64,000 bases of DNA, from NCBI RefSeq assembly GCF_000407365.1, contig NZ_ASVU01000001.1:1645501-1709500 (forward strand), given 5' to 3'. Positions 52,952-60,921 of this stretch are shown piece by piece (the first letter of the stretch is position 1; each line of letters begins with the position of its first letter). Source of the stretch: Enterococcus asini ATCC 700915 (GTDB lineage Bacteria > Bacillota > Bacilli > Lactobacillales > Enterococcaceae). Position numbers and translations under genes: made by a program. The notes under the pieces were generated by a model. The model saw only the letters and a program-made list of their open reading frames with translations, did not search any database and was not told where the DNA came from.

Positions 52952-53089
52952 ATGGTGAATCTAACCGATTTAAGCAAAGGGTTTGAATTATTGGTCTTAG
53001 GCTGGGGAGGCGTCTTCCTTGTTTTGTTTATCATTTATTTAGCCGCCAAAGCGTTGACCAAATTATTTCCAGTGAAAAAAGAGCAGTAA
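52952..53089 (+). CDS. Small OadG-like membrane subunit, 45 residues
   Basis: 45 residues, too short for usual length filters. ATG 52952 follows AAGGAGGAAAAACC. One transmembrane helix (LVLGWGGVFLVLFIIYLAA), then a short basic end. Gamma subunits (OadG) of sodium-pump decarboxylases are small single-helix proteins that anchor the complex, and the position just 15 bases after the beta subunit, in the same orientation, fits. The usual Pro-rich zinc-binding tail of OadG is absent, so this is a reduced version. Confidence 0.72.
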   Translation: MVNLTDLSKGFELLVLGWGGVFLVLFIIYLAAKALTKLFPVKKEQ

Positions 53090-53105
53090 GGAGTAAGTTG
53101 TAACT

Positions 53106-53142
53106 AAAAGAGAGCCTACCCTTTGTCGGTGGGCTCTCTTTT
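53106..53142. terminator. Bidirectional terminator between the decarboxylase subunit and pepF
   Basis: AAAAGAGAGCC-T-ACC pairs with GGT-G-GGCTCTCTTTT; T-run on both strands. Confidence 0.93.
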
Positions 53143-53145
53143 AGT

Positions 53146-54843
53146 TTATCCTAGTGCGTCTTCGGGAACTTCTTGCAAGTATTCGGCTACAGCTTTGATG
53201 GTTTCGTCTAAAGCTCCAGCTTCAAATGGGGAACGCAAGTGGGCAATGTCCAAAATTTCCAAGAAGGTTTTGGTACCTCCCACTTGGCAAATAGCCAAGT
53301 AATCCGCCCAAGCGGTTTCGTCATGGTCCACTTGGAATCTCTTCCAGAATTGGAACGCACAGACTTGCGCCAAGGTGTAGTCGATATAGTAGAAAGGATC
53401 TTGGAAGATATGACCTTGGCGGAACCAATACAAGCCGCGGTCTAGGTTTTCATCTTCTGAATAGTCACGCTCTGGACAATATTGCCGTTCTAATTTGCGC
53501 CAGCAAGCTTTCCGTTCTGCTGGTGTCCATTCAGGATGTTCGTAGACTTCTTGTTGGAAATGATCCACCAAAACCCCATAAGGTAAGAACTCCAACGCAT
53601 CACTTAAATGAGCAAACTTATATTTTTGCGTTTGTTCTTTAAAGAAATGCTCCATCCAAGGCCAAGCGATGAATTCCATGGACATGGAGTGAATCTCGCA
53701 GGACTCGAAATTCGGAAAGACGATTTCCGGCTCCTTGATCCAGCGGGATTCGAAACATTGGAAGGCATGGCCGGCTTCATGAGTCAAGACATCCACATCT
53801 CCAGAGGTGCCGTTAAAATTGGCAAAGATGAAAGGGGCTTGGTAGTCAGCGATATAGGTACAGTAGCCCCCGGTTTGTTTCCCAGGTTTACTTAAAAGGT
53901 CTAAAAGGTCTTGATCTTTCATGAAGTCAAAGAACGTGCCGGTTTCCGGGGACATCTCTTGGTACATCTTTTGGGCTGCGGCTACCAATTCTTCCGGGGT
54001 GCCTTGAGGTTTCGCATTGCCAGTAGGGTAAACTAGACTCAAATCATAATTTTTCAATTTGGTTAGGTGATTCCGTTTGGCTTGGCGATCGTAAAGGACT
54101 TTGGTTGCCGGTACGACTTTTTCCAAGATTTCTTTGCGATAGGTCTCAATCATGGAACGGTTGTAGTCCCAGCGATTCATCTTCACATCGGCGAATTCGC
54201 CGTAGTTGGCAAAACCGAGACTTTTGGCAATCCTGTCTCTGACTTTCACCATCTCGTCGTAAATGGCATCGAACTCCGCTTCATGAGTGACGAAAAAGTC
54301 GGTTACGGCCAACTGAGCGGCTTTGCGGACGCTACGATCGGTGGACTGACTAAAGGGCGTCATTTGCGGAATCGTCCGTAGTTCACCTTCAAAGTCAATC
54401 TGCGCAGAAGCTACTAATTTGCTGTAAGCAGAAGCCAGCTGGTTTTCCTTTTGAAATAAAGGAATCAGTTTTTCATCAAAGAGTTTCACCCGGCTTTCGG
54501 CAAATAAGAAAAGTGTTTCAGGATATTTTTCCCGTAACTCGGCCACAGTTGGCGCGCTTAATAAGGCTTGATAAAACTGGAAATCCAGCGATTCAAAATG
54601 GGGCAAGTACTCGTTCCACCAGTCGTCTTCTGCTTCGTAAAAGGCATCTTTGGTATCAATGGAATAGCGGATGCTTGCTAAATTCATGGCCGTGTCCACT
54701 TGTCGGCGGAGTTCATTTAAGTGATCCATGGCCTGGATTGCTTCGGACACATCCGTCGTGTCCAGTTTTTTTACCCAAGTGAGATACTCTTTTTGGTAGC
54801 TGTCAAAATCAGGTCGCTGATAAGAATATTCAGAAAATTTCAT
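53146..54843 (-). CDS. pepF: M3 family oligoendopeptidase (PepF-like)
   Basis: 565 residues. Zinc metallopeptidase that cuts short peptides in the cytosol; active site HEAGHAFQ (HExxH) about residue 355 with the distal Glu downstream at FESCEIHSMSMEF. Size is slightly shorter than classical PepF (about 600), matching the M3B subgroup. Start cat at 54841-54843, AAGGAGG 10 bases before. Its first codons lie inside a 14/15 CodY-like box (54825-54839 plus strand). Stops at a bidirectional terminator. Role in peptide use links to dtpT. Confidence 0.93.
   Translation of the reverse strand: MKFSEYSYQRPDFDSYQKEYLTWVKKLDTTDVSEAIQAMDHLNELRRQVDTAMNLASIRYSIDTKDAFYEAEDDWWNEYLPHFESLDFQFYQALLSAPTVAELREKYPETLFLFAESRVKLFDEKLIPLFQKENQLASAYSKLVASAQIDFEGELRTIPQMTPFSQSTDRSVRKAAQLAVTDFFVTHEAEFDAIYDEMVKVRDRIAKSLGFANYGEFADVKMNRWDYNRSMIETYRKEILEKVVPATKVLYDRQAKRNHLTKLKNYDLSLVYPTGNAKPQGTPEELVAAAQKMYQEMSPETGTFFDFMKDQDLLDLLSKPGKQTGGYCTYIADYQAPFIFANFNGTSGDVDVLTHEAGHAFQCFESRWIKEPEIVFPNFESCEIHSMSMEFIAWPWMEHFFKEQTQKYKFAHLSDALEFLPYGVLVDHFQQEVYEHPEWTPAERKACWRKLERQYCPERDYSEDENLDRGLYWFRQGHIFQDPFYYIDYTLAQVCAFQFWKRFQVDHDETAWADYLAICQVGGTKTFLEILDIAHLRSPFEAGALDETIKAVAEYLQEVPEDALG
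54825..54839. promoter_or_regulatory. CodY-like box over the start of pepF
   Basis: AATATTCAGAAAATT matches AATTTTCWGAAAATT at 14 of 15. It covers codons 2-6 of pepF, so binding would act as a roadblock. Coding constraint may produce it by chance. Confidence 0.4.
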
Positions 54844-55051
54844 GCGAGAAAAACCTCCTTTTTACTTGATTCTAGCCCCTGGTCACGGTGCATACGACCA
54901 TGGCAGAATCCATTATCCAAATGATAGCACAAAGGGGGGATTTTCGGCAGTCTTTCTCTAGGGTTTCCACCGCAAAAGCGTGTTTTTTTTTGAGAGATAG
55001 GGTAGAATAAAACAGTGAATGAAAAATGAAAAGAAGAAATGAGGGAAACCG

Positions 55052-55987
55052 ATGGCGGAATTTGTAACGGTTAGCCAAATGGTTCAAAAATTAAATTTAG
55101 AAGTCGTATCTGGTTCCTCAGAAGGCTTAGAACGTGCGATTACGATTGCGGATATTTCCCGGCCAGGTTTGGAGTTAACAGGCTACTTCAACTATTACTC
55201 CCATGACCGGATTCAACTTTTTGGTTCCAAGGAGATGACGTTTGCCCAGCGGATGATGCCGGAAGAACGCTTGATGGTCTTGCGCCGGATGTGTACGCCG
55301 GATACCCCAGCTTTTGTTATTTCTCGAGGCTTGTCCGTGCCAGAAGAAATGTTGGAAGCTTGTGAGGAACACGATGTGCCAATTTTGCGCTCGCCTATTG
55401 GTAGTTCTCGTCTTCTAGGGGAAATGACGAGTTATCTCGGGGGCTTCTTAGCACCACGAACCAGTGTCCACGGCGTGTTGGTGGATGTTTATGGACTAGG
55501 GGTCTTGATTCAAGGGGATAGCGGTATCGGGAAAAGTGAAACGGCTTTGGAATTAATCAAGCGTGGGCATCGCTTAATCGCCGACGATCGGGTGGATGTC
55601 TACCAACAAGATGAATTGACTCTAGTCGGGGAGCCCCCAGCAATTTTGCAACACTTAATCGAAATTCGCGGTATCGGAATTATCGATGTGATGAATCTAT
55701 TCGGGGCTTCCGCGGTGCGAGGCAGTATGCAAGTACAATTGGCGGTATATTTGGAAGCTTGGGCGAAAGACAAGAAATATGATCGTTTAGGTACGGCGGA
55801 TACTACCATTGAAATTGCCGAAGTGGATGTGCCCCAAATCAAGATTCCTGTGAAAACCGGGCGCAATGTGGCGATTATCATTGAAGTTGCGGCGATGAAC
55901 TTCCGGGCCAAAGCCATGGGCTATGATGCCACAAAAACATTTGAAGAGCGCTTGACCCAACTCATCGCTCAGAATTCGGATGAGTAG
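55052..55987 (+). CDS. hprK: HPr(Ser) kinase/phosphorylase
   Basis: 311 residues. It phosphorylates HPr on serine, giving the partner of CcpA in carbon catabolite repression; it also reverses the reaction. N-terminal domain about 1-130; Walker [10 protein letters not shown] and the HprK signature [20 protein letters not shown] follow. ATG 55052 after GAGGGAAACCG. A -10 TAGAAT (55003-55008) lies before it without a good -35. Order hprK-lgt-gpsA-galU is the Lactobacillales arrangement. Confidence 0.96.
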   Translation: MAEFVTVSQMVQKLNLEVVSGSSEGLERAITIADISRPGLELTGYFNYYSHDRIQLFGSKEMTFAQRMMPEERLMVLRRMCTPDTPAFVISRGLSVPEEMLEACEEHDVPILRSPIGSSRLLGEMTSYLGGFLAPRTSVHGVLVDVYGLGVLIQGDSGIGKSETALELIKRGHRLIADDRVDVYQQDELTLVGEPPAILQHLIEIRGIGIIDVMNLFGASAVRGSMQVQLAVYLEAWAKDKKYDRLGTADTTIEIAEVDVPQIKIPVKTGRNVAIIIEVAAMNFRAKAMGYDATKTFEERLTQLIAQNSDE

Positions 55988-55997
55988 GAGGATGCAG

Positions 55998-56819
55998 ATG
56001 GTAGGAATGATTGATCGTGTGGCATTTCGCTTGTTTGGCTTAGAGATTTACTGGTATGCCTTGATTATCGTCTCGGCGGTTATCTTAGCCATGTGGTTGG
56101 CCTCAAGAGAAGCCGTGCGTGTAGGCTTAAAAGCCGATGATGTGACGGACTTTATGTTAGTAGGCTTGCCCTTGGCGCTAGTGGGCGCTCGTTTGTATTA
56201 CATTCTCTTTGATTTGGAACCGTATCTCCAAGATCCGATTCAAATTTTTAATGTCCGATCCGGAGGCTTAGCGATTTACGGCGGGCTGATTGCGGCGATT
56301 ATTTGGCTCTTTTTCTTTTGTCGTTATAAGTTTATCAATATGTGGACGTTTCTCGATATTGCGGCGCCCACAGTTATCCTAGCCCAAGGAATCGGGCGTT
56401 GGGGCAACTTTATGAATCATGAAGCCTATGGACCGAAAACCAGCTTGGCTTTCTTGGGAAAATTGCATTTGCCGCAATTTATTATCGACAATATGCACAT
56501 CGATGGAGCGTACCGGCAACCGACTTTCCTTTATGAATCCAGCTGGAATTTCTTAGGGTTTATCGTCTTGATCTTGTTACGAAAGCAAAAGTTCTTCAAA
56601 CAAGGGGAAGTTTTCCTAGCCTATGTGGCTTGGTATAGCTTCGGTCGCTTTTGGATTGAGGGCTTGCGGGAAGATAGCTTGTACATCGGTAGTATCCGGG
56701 TATCCCAGCTCTTGTCCGTGGTGCTTTTTGTAGGAGCAATCGCACTGGCTTTGCTACGGCGACGCCAAGGGGTGAAGGACTACGATCGTACACTAGGCAA
56801 TGACCAAAAGATTCTTTGA
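55998..56819 (+). CDS. lgt: Prolipoprotein diacylglyceryl transferase
   Basis: 273 residues, about seven membrane helices. It attaches diacylglycerol to lipobox cysteines of secreted lipoproteins such as PstS. The Lgt signature is RWGNFMNHEAYG; YGGLIAA and the conserved HTFLYES-like WNFLG region follow. Several ATGs exist (55980, 55992, 55998); AGGAGG at 55986-55991 is 6 bases before ATG 55998, so that start is used. Tight spacing after hprK suggests coupling. Confidence 0.95.
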   Translation: MVGMIDRVAFRLFGLEIYWYALIIVSAVILAMWLASREAVRVGLKADDVTDFMLVGLPLALVGARLYYILFDLEPYLQDPIQIFNVRSGGLAIYGGLIAAIIWLFFFCRYKFINMWTFLDIAAPTVILAQGIGRWGNFMNHEAYGPKTSLAFLGKLHLPQFIIDNMHIDGAYRQPTFLYESSWNFLGFIVLILLRKQKFFKQGEVFLAYVAWYSFGRFWIEGLREDSLYIGSIRVSQLLSVVLFVGAIALALLRRRQGVKDYDRTLGNDQKIL

Positions 56820-56882
56820 TATTTGATAATAGTTGCGCCCTGACGTATGCTTAGTACGCAGGTTCGCAAAGGAGGAAGACAA

Positions 56883-57893
56883 GTGAAACAAAAAATTGCA
56901 GTCTTAGGTCCCGGTTCTTGGGGCACGGCTTTGGCACAAGTCTTGGCAGAAAATGGTCATGACGTGCGTATTTGGGGAAATTTACCCGCTCAAATTAATG
57001 AAATCAATACGTATCATACGAATCGTCACTATTTACCGGACAATAAGATTCCCGATAGTATCGTGGCTTATACGGATTTAGCAGAAGCGATTGCAGATTG
57101 TGATGCGATTTTGTTCGTAGTACCGACAAAAGCCATGCGCTCTGTGGCCCAACAATTTGCGGCAACGGTTCAAAATAAACCAGTGATTATCCATGCTTCA
57201 AAAGGATTGGAGCAAGATACCCATAAGCGGATTTCGGAAGTCTTGTTAGAAGAAATTCCTGAAACGCATCGCCAAGCGGTAGCTGTTCTTTCTGGTCCTA
57301 GTCATGCCGAAGAAGTGATCAATCACGACATCACTACGATTACCGCAGCTAGTACCGATTTAGAGGCGGCGCGCTATGTGCAAGATTTATTTATGAATGA
57401 TTACTTCCGGATTTACACCAATACCGATGTAATCGGTGTGGAAACCGGAGCGGCTTTGAAAAATATCATCGCCATTGGTGCCGGAGCGATTCACGGTCTA
57501 GGCTTTGGGGATGATGCAAAAGCGGCGATTATGACTCGGGGACTAGCGGAAATCAGTCGCTTAGGAGTCGCGATGGGCGCCAATCCATTGACCTTTATCG
57601 GGTTAAGCGGTGTGGGAGACTTGATCGTCACCTGTACGAGTGTGCACTCGCGAAACTGGCGGGCGGGGAACCTTTTAGGTAAAGGCCACAAGCTAGAGGA
57701 AGTTTTGGAAAACATGGGGATGATCGTAGAAGGGGTCTCCACCACAAAAGCAGCTAGGGAGCTTGCGCAAAAACTTCACGTGGAAATGCCGATTACCCAA
57801 GCAATTTACGATGTTTTATATGAAGGCAAAGACATTAACGTCGCAGCCAAAGAAATCATGCTCCGGGATGCGCGGGAAGAAAATGAATTTTAA
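56883..57893 (+). CDS. gpsA: Glycerol-3-phosphate dehydrogenase (NAD(P)+)
   Basis: 336 residues. It reduces dihydroxyacetone phosphate to sn-glycerol 3-phosphate for phospholipid synthesis. Rossmann fold [15 protein letters not shown] at the N-terminus; the C-terminal all-alpha domain has [16 protein letters not shown] and [24 protein letters not shown] with the catalytic Lys. GTG 56883 is used: AAAGGAGG lies 6 bases before. The frame from 56847 has no ribosome site. Confidence 0.96.
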   Translation: MKQKIAVLGPGSWGTALAQVLAENGHDVRIWGNLPAQINEINTYHTNRHYLPDNKIPDSIVAYTDLAEAIADCDAILFVVPTKAMRSVAQQFAATVQNKPVIIHASKGLEQDTHKRISEVLLEEIPETHRQAVAVLSGPSHAEEVINHDITTITAASTDLEAARYVQDLFMNDYFRIYTNTDVIGVETGAALKNIIAIGAGAIHGLGFGDDAKAAIMTRGLAEISRLGVAMGANPLTFIGLSGVGDLIVTCTSVHSRNWRAGNLLGKGHKLEEVLENMGMIVEGVSTTKAARELAQKLHVEMPITQAIYDVLYEGKDINVAAKEIMLRDAREENEF

Positions 57894-57918
57894 AGAGGGA
57901 ATAGGGAGGAAAACTTGT

Positions 57919-58839
57919 ATGAAAGTCAAAAAAGCGGTGATTCCAGCTGCGGGGTTAGGAACGCGATTTTTACCTGCCACAAAAGCGATGGCCAAGGAAA
58001 TGTTGCCCATTGTGGACAAGCCAACTATCCAATTTATCGTAGAAGAAGCGTTAAAATCCGGGATTGAAGACATTTTGATCGTTACCGGAAAAGCCAAACG
58101 CCCGATTGAAGACCATTTCGATTCCAATATTGAATTGGAAACCAACTTGCGGGAAAAAGGCAAGACGGAACTCTTGAAATTAGTGGAAGAAACCACGGAT
58201 GTAAACTTACACTTTATCCGTCAGTCTCATCCCCGGGGATTGGGCCATGCGGTCTTGCAAGCAAAAGCTTTTGTGGGAAATGAACCCTTTGTGGTCATGC
58301 TTGGGGATGACTTGATGGAAGACGAGATTCCTTTGACGAAACAATTGATCAATGACTATGAAAAGACTCATGCTTCCACGATTGCCGTAATGAAAGTGCC
58401 TCATGAAGACACGTCAAAATACGGTATCATTGATCCAGAAGCAGAAGTAGCTCCCGGTTTGTACAACGTGCGCAACTTCGTAGAAAAACCAAATCCAGCT
58501 GATGCCCCTAGTGATTTGGCGATTATCGGTCGTTACTTATTGACTCCGGAAATCTTCGAAATCTTGGAAAACCAAGCGCCCGGTGCCGGGGATGAAATCC
58601 AATTAACCGATGCCATTGATACATTGAATAAAACCCAACGCGTGTTTGCCCAAGAGTTTACTGGTAAACGCTATGACGTGGGAGATAAGTTTGGCTTTTT
58701 GAAAACTAGTATCGAGTATGGGTTAGGCCATCCTGAGGTGAAAGACCAATTACGGCAGTTCATCGAAGAATTAGGAGAAGAACTCCGGGCTGAAGATGCG
58801 AAAAACGCTCCGAAGAAAGCCGAAAAAAACGCAGACTAG
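57919..58839 (+). CDS. galU: UTP-glucose-1-phosphate uridylyltransferase
   Basis: 306 residues. Makes UDP-glucose for cell wall polymers and glycolipids. N-terminal [21 protein letters not shown] is the nucleotidyltransferase signature. A charged tail follows the catalytic domain. ATG 57919 has GGGAGGAAAACTTGT before it; a longer frame overlaps gpsA and is rejected. Last gene of the hprK operon; an unusually large hairpin terminator follows. Confidence 0.96.
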   Translation: MKVKKAVIPAAGLGTRFLPATKAMAKEMLPIVDKPTIQFIVEEALKSGIEDILIVTGKAKRPIEDHFDSNIELETNLREKGKTELLKLVEETTDVNLHFIRQSHPRGLGHAVLQAKAFVGNEPFVVMLGDDLMEDEIPLTKQLINDYEKTHASTIAVMKVPHEDTSKYGIIDPEAEVAPGLYNVRNFVEKPNPADAPSDLAIIGRYLLTPEIFEILENQAPGAGDEIQLTDAIDTLNKTQRVFAQEFTGKRYDVGDKFGFLKTSIEYGLGHPEVKDQLRQFIEELGEELRAEDAKNAPKKAEKNAD

Positions 58840-58868
58840 TCCAGTGACTAGTGAAAGCTAGCGAATCG

Positions 58869-58957
58869 ATTCGAACATTCAGCAGGAAAGATGCCTCGGC
58901 GTCACAGGTCGCACAAATTGAGTGAGACCTACTCCTGGGGATGTTCGAATTTTTTTG
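58869..58957 (+). terminator. Large branched terminator after galU
   Basis: ATTCGAACAT (58869-58878) pairs with ATGTTCGAAT (58941-58950), followed by T7. Inside, CAGGA/TCCTG and AGGTC/GACCT can form further stems, so this is a branched structure of about 82 bases instead of a simple hairpin. Confidence 0.85.
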
Positions 58958-58997
58958 GGCTTTTAGCTGTTAGAGCTTTAGAAAGGTGTGTTTTCAT

Positions 58998-59026
58998 TTG
59001 TGCTTCAAAAGCGGTAATGATATGCT
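58998..59026 (+). promoter_or_regulatory. Predicted promoter of the DUF948-YtxH pair
   Basis: TTGTGC (58998-59003), 17 bases, TATGCT (59021-59026). Confidence 0.5.
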
Positions 59027-59065
59027 TAGATTAGTACGAAAATGGATGAAGGAGGCGTCGTGTAC

Positions 59066-59485
59066 ATGAGTGGAGGAGAGATCGCAGCCTTGATCGCAGC
59101 CGTGGCATTTGCCATTTTGGTTGTGTTTATAGTGCGACTGCTATTACAAGTTTCCAAAACAGTGACCAAAGTCAATCAAACGGTGGATGAAGCCAATACT
59201 ACAATCCGGGTGGTAACCAAGGATGTGGATGTGCTATCCAGCGAAGTCGAGGGACTTTTGGTCAAAACCAATGCGTTGCTAAACGACGTAAATGGCAAGG
59301 TAGCGACCATCGATCCGCTGTTTACCGCAGTGGCAGACTTAAGTGAAAGTGTTTCTGATTTGAATCGTTCTGGGAAACAAGCAATTTCCAAATTAGGAGC
59401 GGTCACGAAGACTACGGCCCAAGCGACCGTCGCCGGCAAGGTTGGCCAAACAGCAATGAAATTCTTTAAACAACGTAATCAATAA
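59066..59485 (+). CDS. DUF948 family membrane-anchored coiled-coil protein
   Basis: 139 residues. One N-terminal membrane helix (IAALIAAVAFAILVVFIVRLLL) followed by a long helical part rich in Val, Thr, Asp and Ser with methyl-accepting-protein-like heptads (VNQTVDEANTTIRVV). DUF948 proteins pair with YtxH as general-stress membrane proteins in Firmicutes. ATG 59066 is 10 bases after AAGGAGG; GTG 59060 is possible. Confidence 0.82.
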   Translation: MSGGEIAALIAAVAFAILVVFIVRLLLQVSKTVTKVNQTVDEANTTIRVVTKDVDVLSSEVEGLLVKTNALLNDVNGKVATIDPLFTAVADLSESVSDLNRSGKQAISKLGAVTKTTAQATVAGKVGQTAMKFFKQRNQ

Positions 59486-59498
59486 TGGAGGGATTAAG

Positions 59499-60092
59499 AT
59501 GAGTAAAACGAGTAGTTTCTTATTAGGTGCAGTTGTGGGCGCCAGTGCGGCAGCCGTAGCAGCAGTTTTATTAGCCCCTGAATCTGGGAAAGAAATGCGG
59601 GAAAAACTGGCTGAAAGAGCCGATGACTTATTGGACGCAGTTAGCGATTACGCCGATGTTTTGAAAGAAAAAAGCGCCGACTTAACCGAAGTTGCCAAAG
59701 AACAAGGACATAAATTAAGCCAACAAGCCGAAGATTTAACGGATAATTTAAAACAAAAAGCCAGTGATTCCACTGGCGATTTGGCCGATTCCTCAGAGGA
59801 TTTATTGGCCAATTTGAAAAAACAAACCGGGGATTTGACCAAACGTTTTAAAAAATCCGCCGAAGATGTGAAAGATCAAAGCGCTGACTTATTAGCCGAC
59901 GTGGATGATGCCCAAGCAGACATCATCATCGAAGCCAAAGAAGCCGCTACCGAGATGAAATCAGAAGCAGAAAGTGCTCTGGATGAAGTGCAACCCGCAG
60001 CCGAAGATTTGGTAGACAATGCCATTGAAGCCACTGAAGACGTGAAAGACCAAGTGGTAGAAGCAGGCGAAAGCTTGAAAGAAAAAGAATAA
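59499..60092 (+). CDS. YtxH domain protein with LEA-like repeats
   Basis: 197 residues. N-terminal single helix (FLLGAVVGASAAAVAAVLLAPESGKEMR), the YtxH domain. The rest is a long, highly charged helix of near 11-residue units rich in Asp, Lys, Ala and Gln (AEDLTDNLKQK, SSEDLLANLKK, KSAEDVKDQSA), resembling group 3 LEA desiccation proteins. It is 13 bases after DUF948, so they form an operon. Role in stress protection is inferred from the family. Confidence 0.88.
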   Translation: MSKTSSFLLGAVVGASAAAVAAVLLAPESGKEMREKLAERADDLLDAVSDYADVLKEKSADLTEVAKEQGHKLSQQAEDLTDNLKQKASDSTGDLADSSEDLLANLKKQTGDLTKRFKKSAEDVKDQSADLLADVDDAQADIIIEAKEAATEMKSEAESALDEVQPAAEDLVDNAIEATEDVKDQVVEAGESLKEKE

Positions 60093-60107
60093 AACTGATT
60101 GGTAAGT

Positions 60108-60148
60108 AAAAACACCCGCTGACTCTTTTGGTCAGCAGGTGTTTTTTT
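60108..60148 (+). terminator. Terminator after ytxH
   Basis: AAACACC-GCTGACT and AGTCAGC-GGTGTTT-like arms (one bulge), followed by seven T. Confidence 0.88.
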
Positions 60149-60238
60149 ATTAGTTGGGCGTGGAGCCCTGTTGAGGTCGCACAGCGTCCGAAACAAAAAA
60201 CTACCCGCTATGCGGGTAGAGAATCAGTGGCTATGCCA

Positions 60239-60305
60239 CCAAAAATCCCATTCCTGTCGTACAATTGGGTTGTTCAGGCTCAATTGAAAGGAATGGGATT
60301 TTTGG
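60239..60305 (+). promoter_or_regulatory. Inverted repeat hiding the tnpA start
   Basis: CCAAAAATCCCATTCCT (60239-60255) and AGGAATGGGATTTTTGG (60289-60305) form a perfect 17-bp stem over the ribosome site and TTG start; an inner CAATTG/CAATTG stem lies between them. It resembles the IS200 leader hairpin that keeps transposase translation low. Confidence 0.85.
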
Positions 60306-60775
60306 CAAATAAAACAAACAGCTTAGCGCATACAAAATGGATGTGTAAGTATCATATTGTATTTACACCAAAGTATAGACGGAAAGTAATTTACAATCAA
60401 GTAAGGCGAGATTTAATTGAGATCTTCCAACTCTTGTGCAAGTACAAAGGAGTCGAAATTATCGAAGGACATATGATGCCAGATCATGTTCATATATTGG
60501 TAAGTATTCCACCCAAAATTAGTATCTCTTCATTTGTTGGCTATTTAAAGAGCAAAAGTGCCTTACAAATTTTTGATCGTCATGCCAACTTGAAATATAA
60601 GTATGGCAATCGAAAATTTTGGGCAGAAGGATATTATGTTAGTACCGTGGGATTAAACGAAAAAACAATCGCAAAGTATATTCGGGAACAGGAATCACAC
60701 GATATCGCACTCGATAAATTGAGTGTACGAGAATATGAAGACCCATTTTCAGATGGTGGCTTCAGAAAAAAATAA
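60302..60775 (+). CDS. tnpA: IS200/IS605-family TnpA transposase
   Basis: 157 residues. HUH endonuclease with MCKYHIVFTPKYRRKVIY near the N-terminus, HVHIL in GHMMPDHVHILVSIPP (catalytic His pair) and the catalytic Tyr in EKTIAKYIREQESH. TTG 60302 is used because it gives MANKTNSLAHTKWM, the usual IS200 start, with AAAGGA 10 bases before; ATG 60293 is alternative. Transposes as single-stranded DNA with no target duplication. Gene appears intact. Confidence 0.92.
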   Translation: MANKTNSLAHTKWMCKYHIVFTPKYRRKVIYNQVRRDLIEIFQLLCKYKGVEIIEGHMMPDHVHILVSIPPKISISSFVGYLKSKSALQIFDRHANLKYKYGNRKFWAEGYYVSTVGLNEKTIAKYIREQESHDIALDKLSVREYEDPFSDGGFRKK

Positions 60776-60905
60776 ACCGGTTTGACCGGTAAGTGAAAGT
60801 GCCAAGGGCATTGAGCCTGAACAAAGTGAAGGATAACGTCTTTAGGCGTAGCCATAGCAACAAGGGGTTACACCCGCAGAGCAAACCACCCGTTAGACGG
60901 GTGGT
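60776..60905 (+). repeat. Structured 3' tail and right-end hairpin of the IS
   Basis: After tnpA come several short hairpins: ACCGGT-TTG-ACCGGT (about 60778), ACGTC-TTTA-GGCGT (60836 onward) and the right-end ACCACCCGT-TAG-ACGGGTGGT. This tail is longer than is needed for the terminal hairpin only and resembles the end region of tnpB-type IS605 members, where an RNA guide scaffold is made. Confidence 0.5.
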
Positions 60906-60921
60906 AATGATTGCACGAAAT

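Larger units (their letters stand above)
60185..60910 (+). mobile_element. IS200/IS605-family insertion sequence (tnpA only)
   Basis: The element holds one transposase gene and no tnpB. Left end: subterminal hairpin CTACCCGC-TAT-GCGGGTAG (60201-60219), then a second mini-hairpin GTGGC-TAT-GCCAC (60227-60239). Right end: hairpin ACCACCCGT-TAG-ACGGGTGGT (60885-60905). These imperfect palindromes near the tips, with no terminal inverted repeat and no target duplication, fit IS200 mechanism. Boundaries are estimated to within about 20 bases. Confidence 0.85.

Noticed and set aside
60128-60301. N-terminal extension of the transposase frame back to 60128
   Set aside because: Runs through the ytxH terminator and IS left end hairpins; no homology to TnpA before residue 58.
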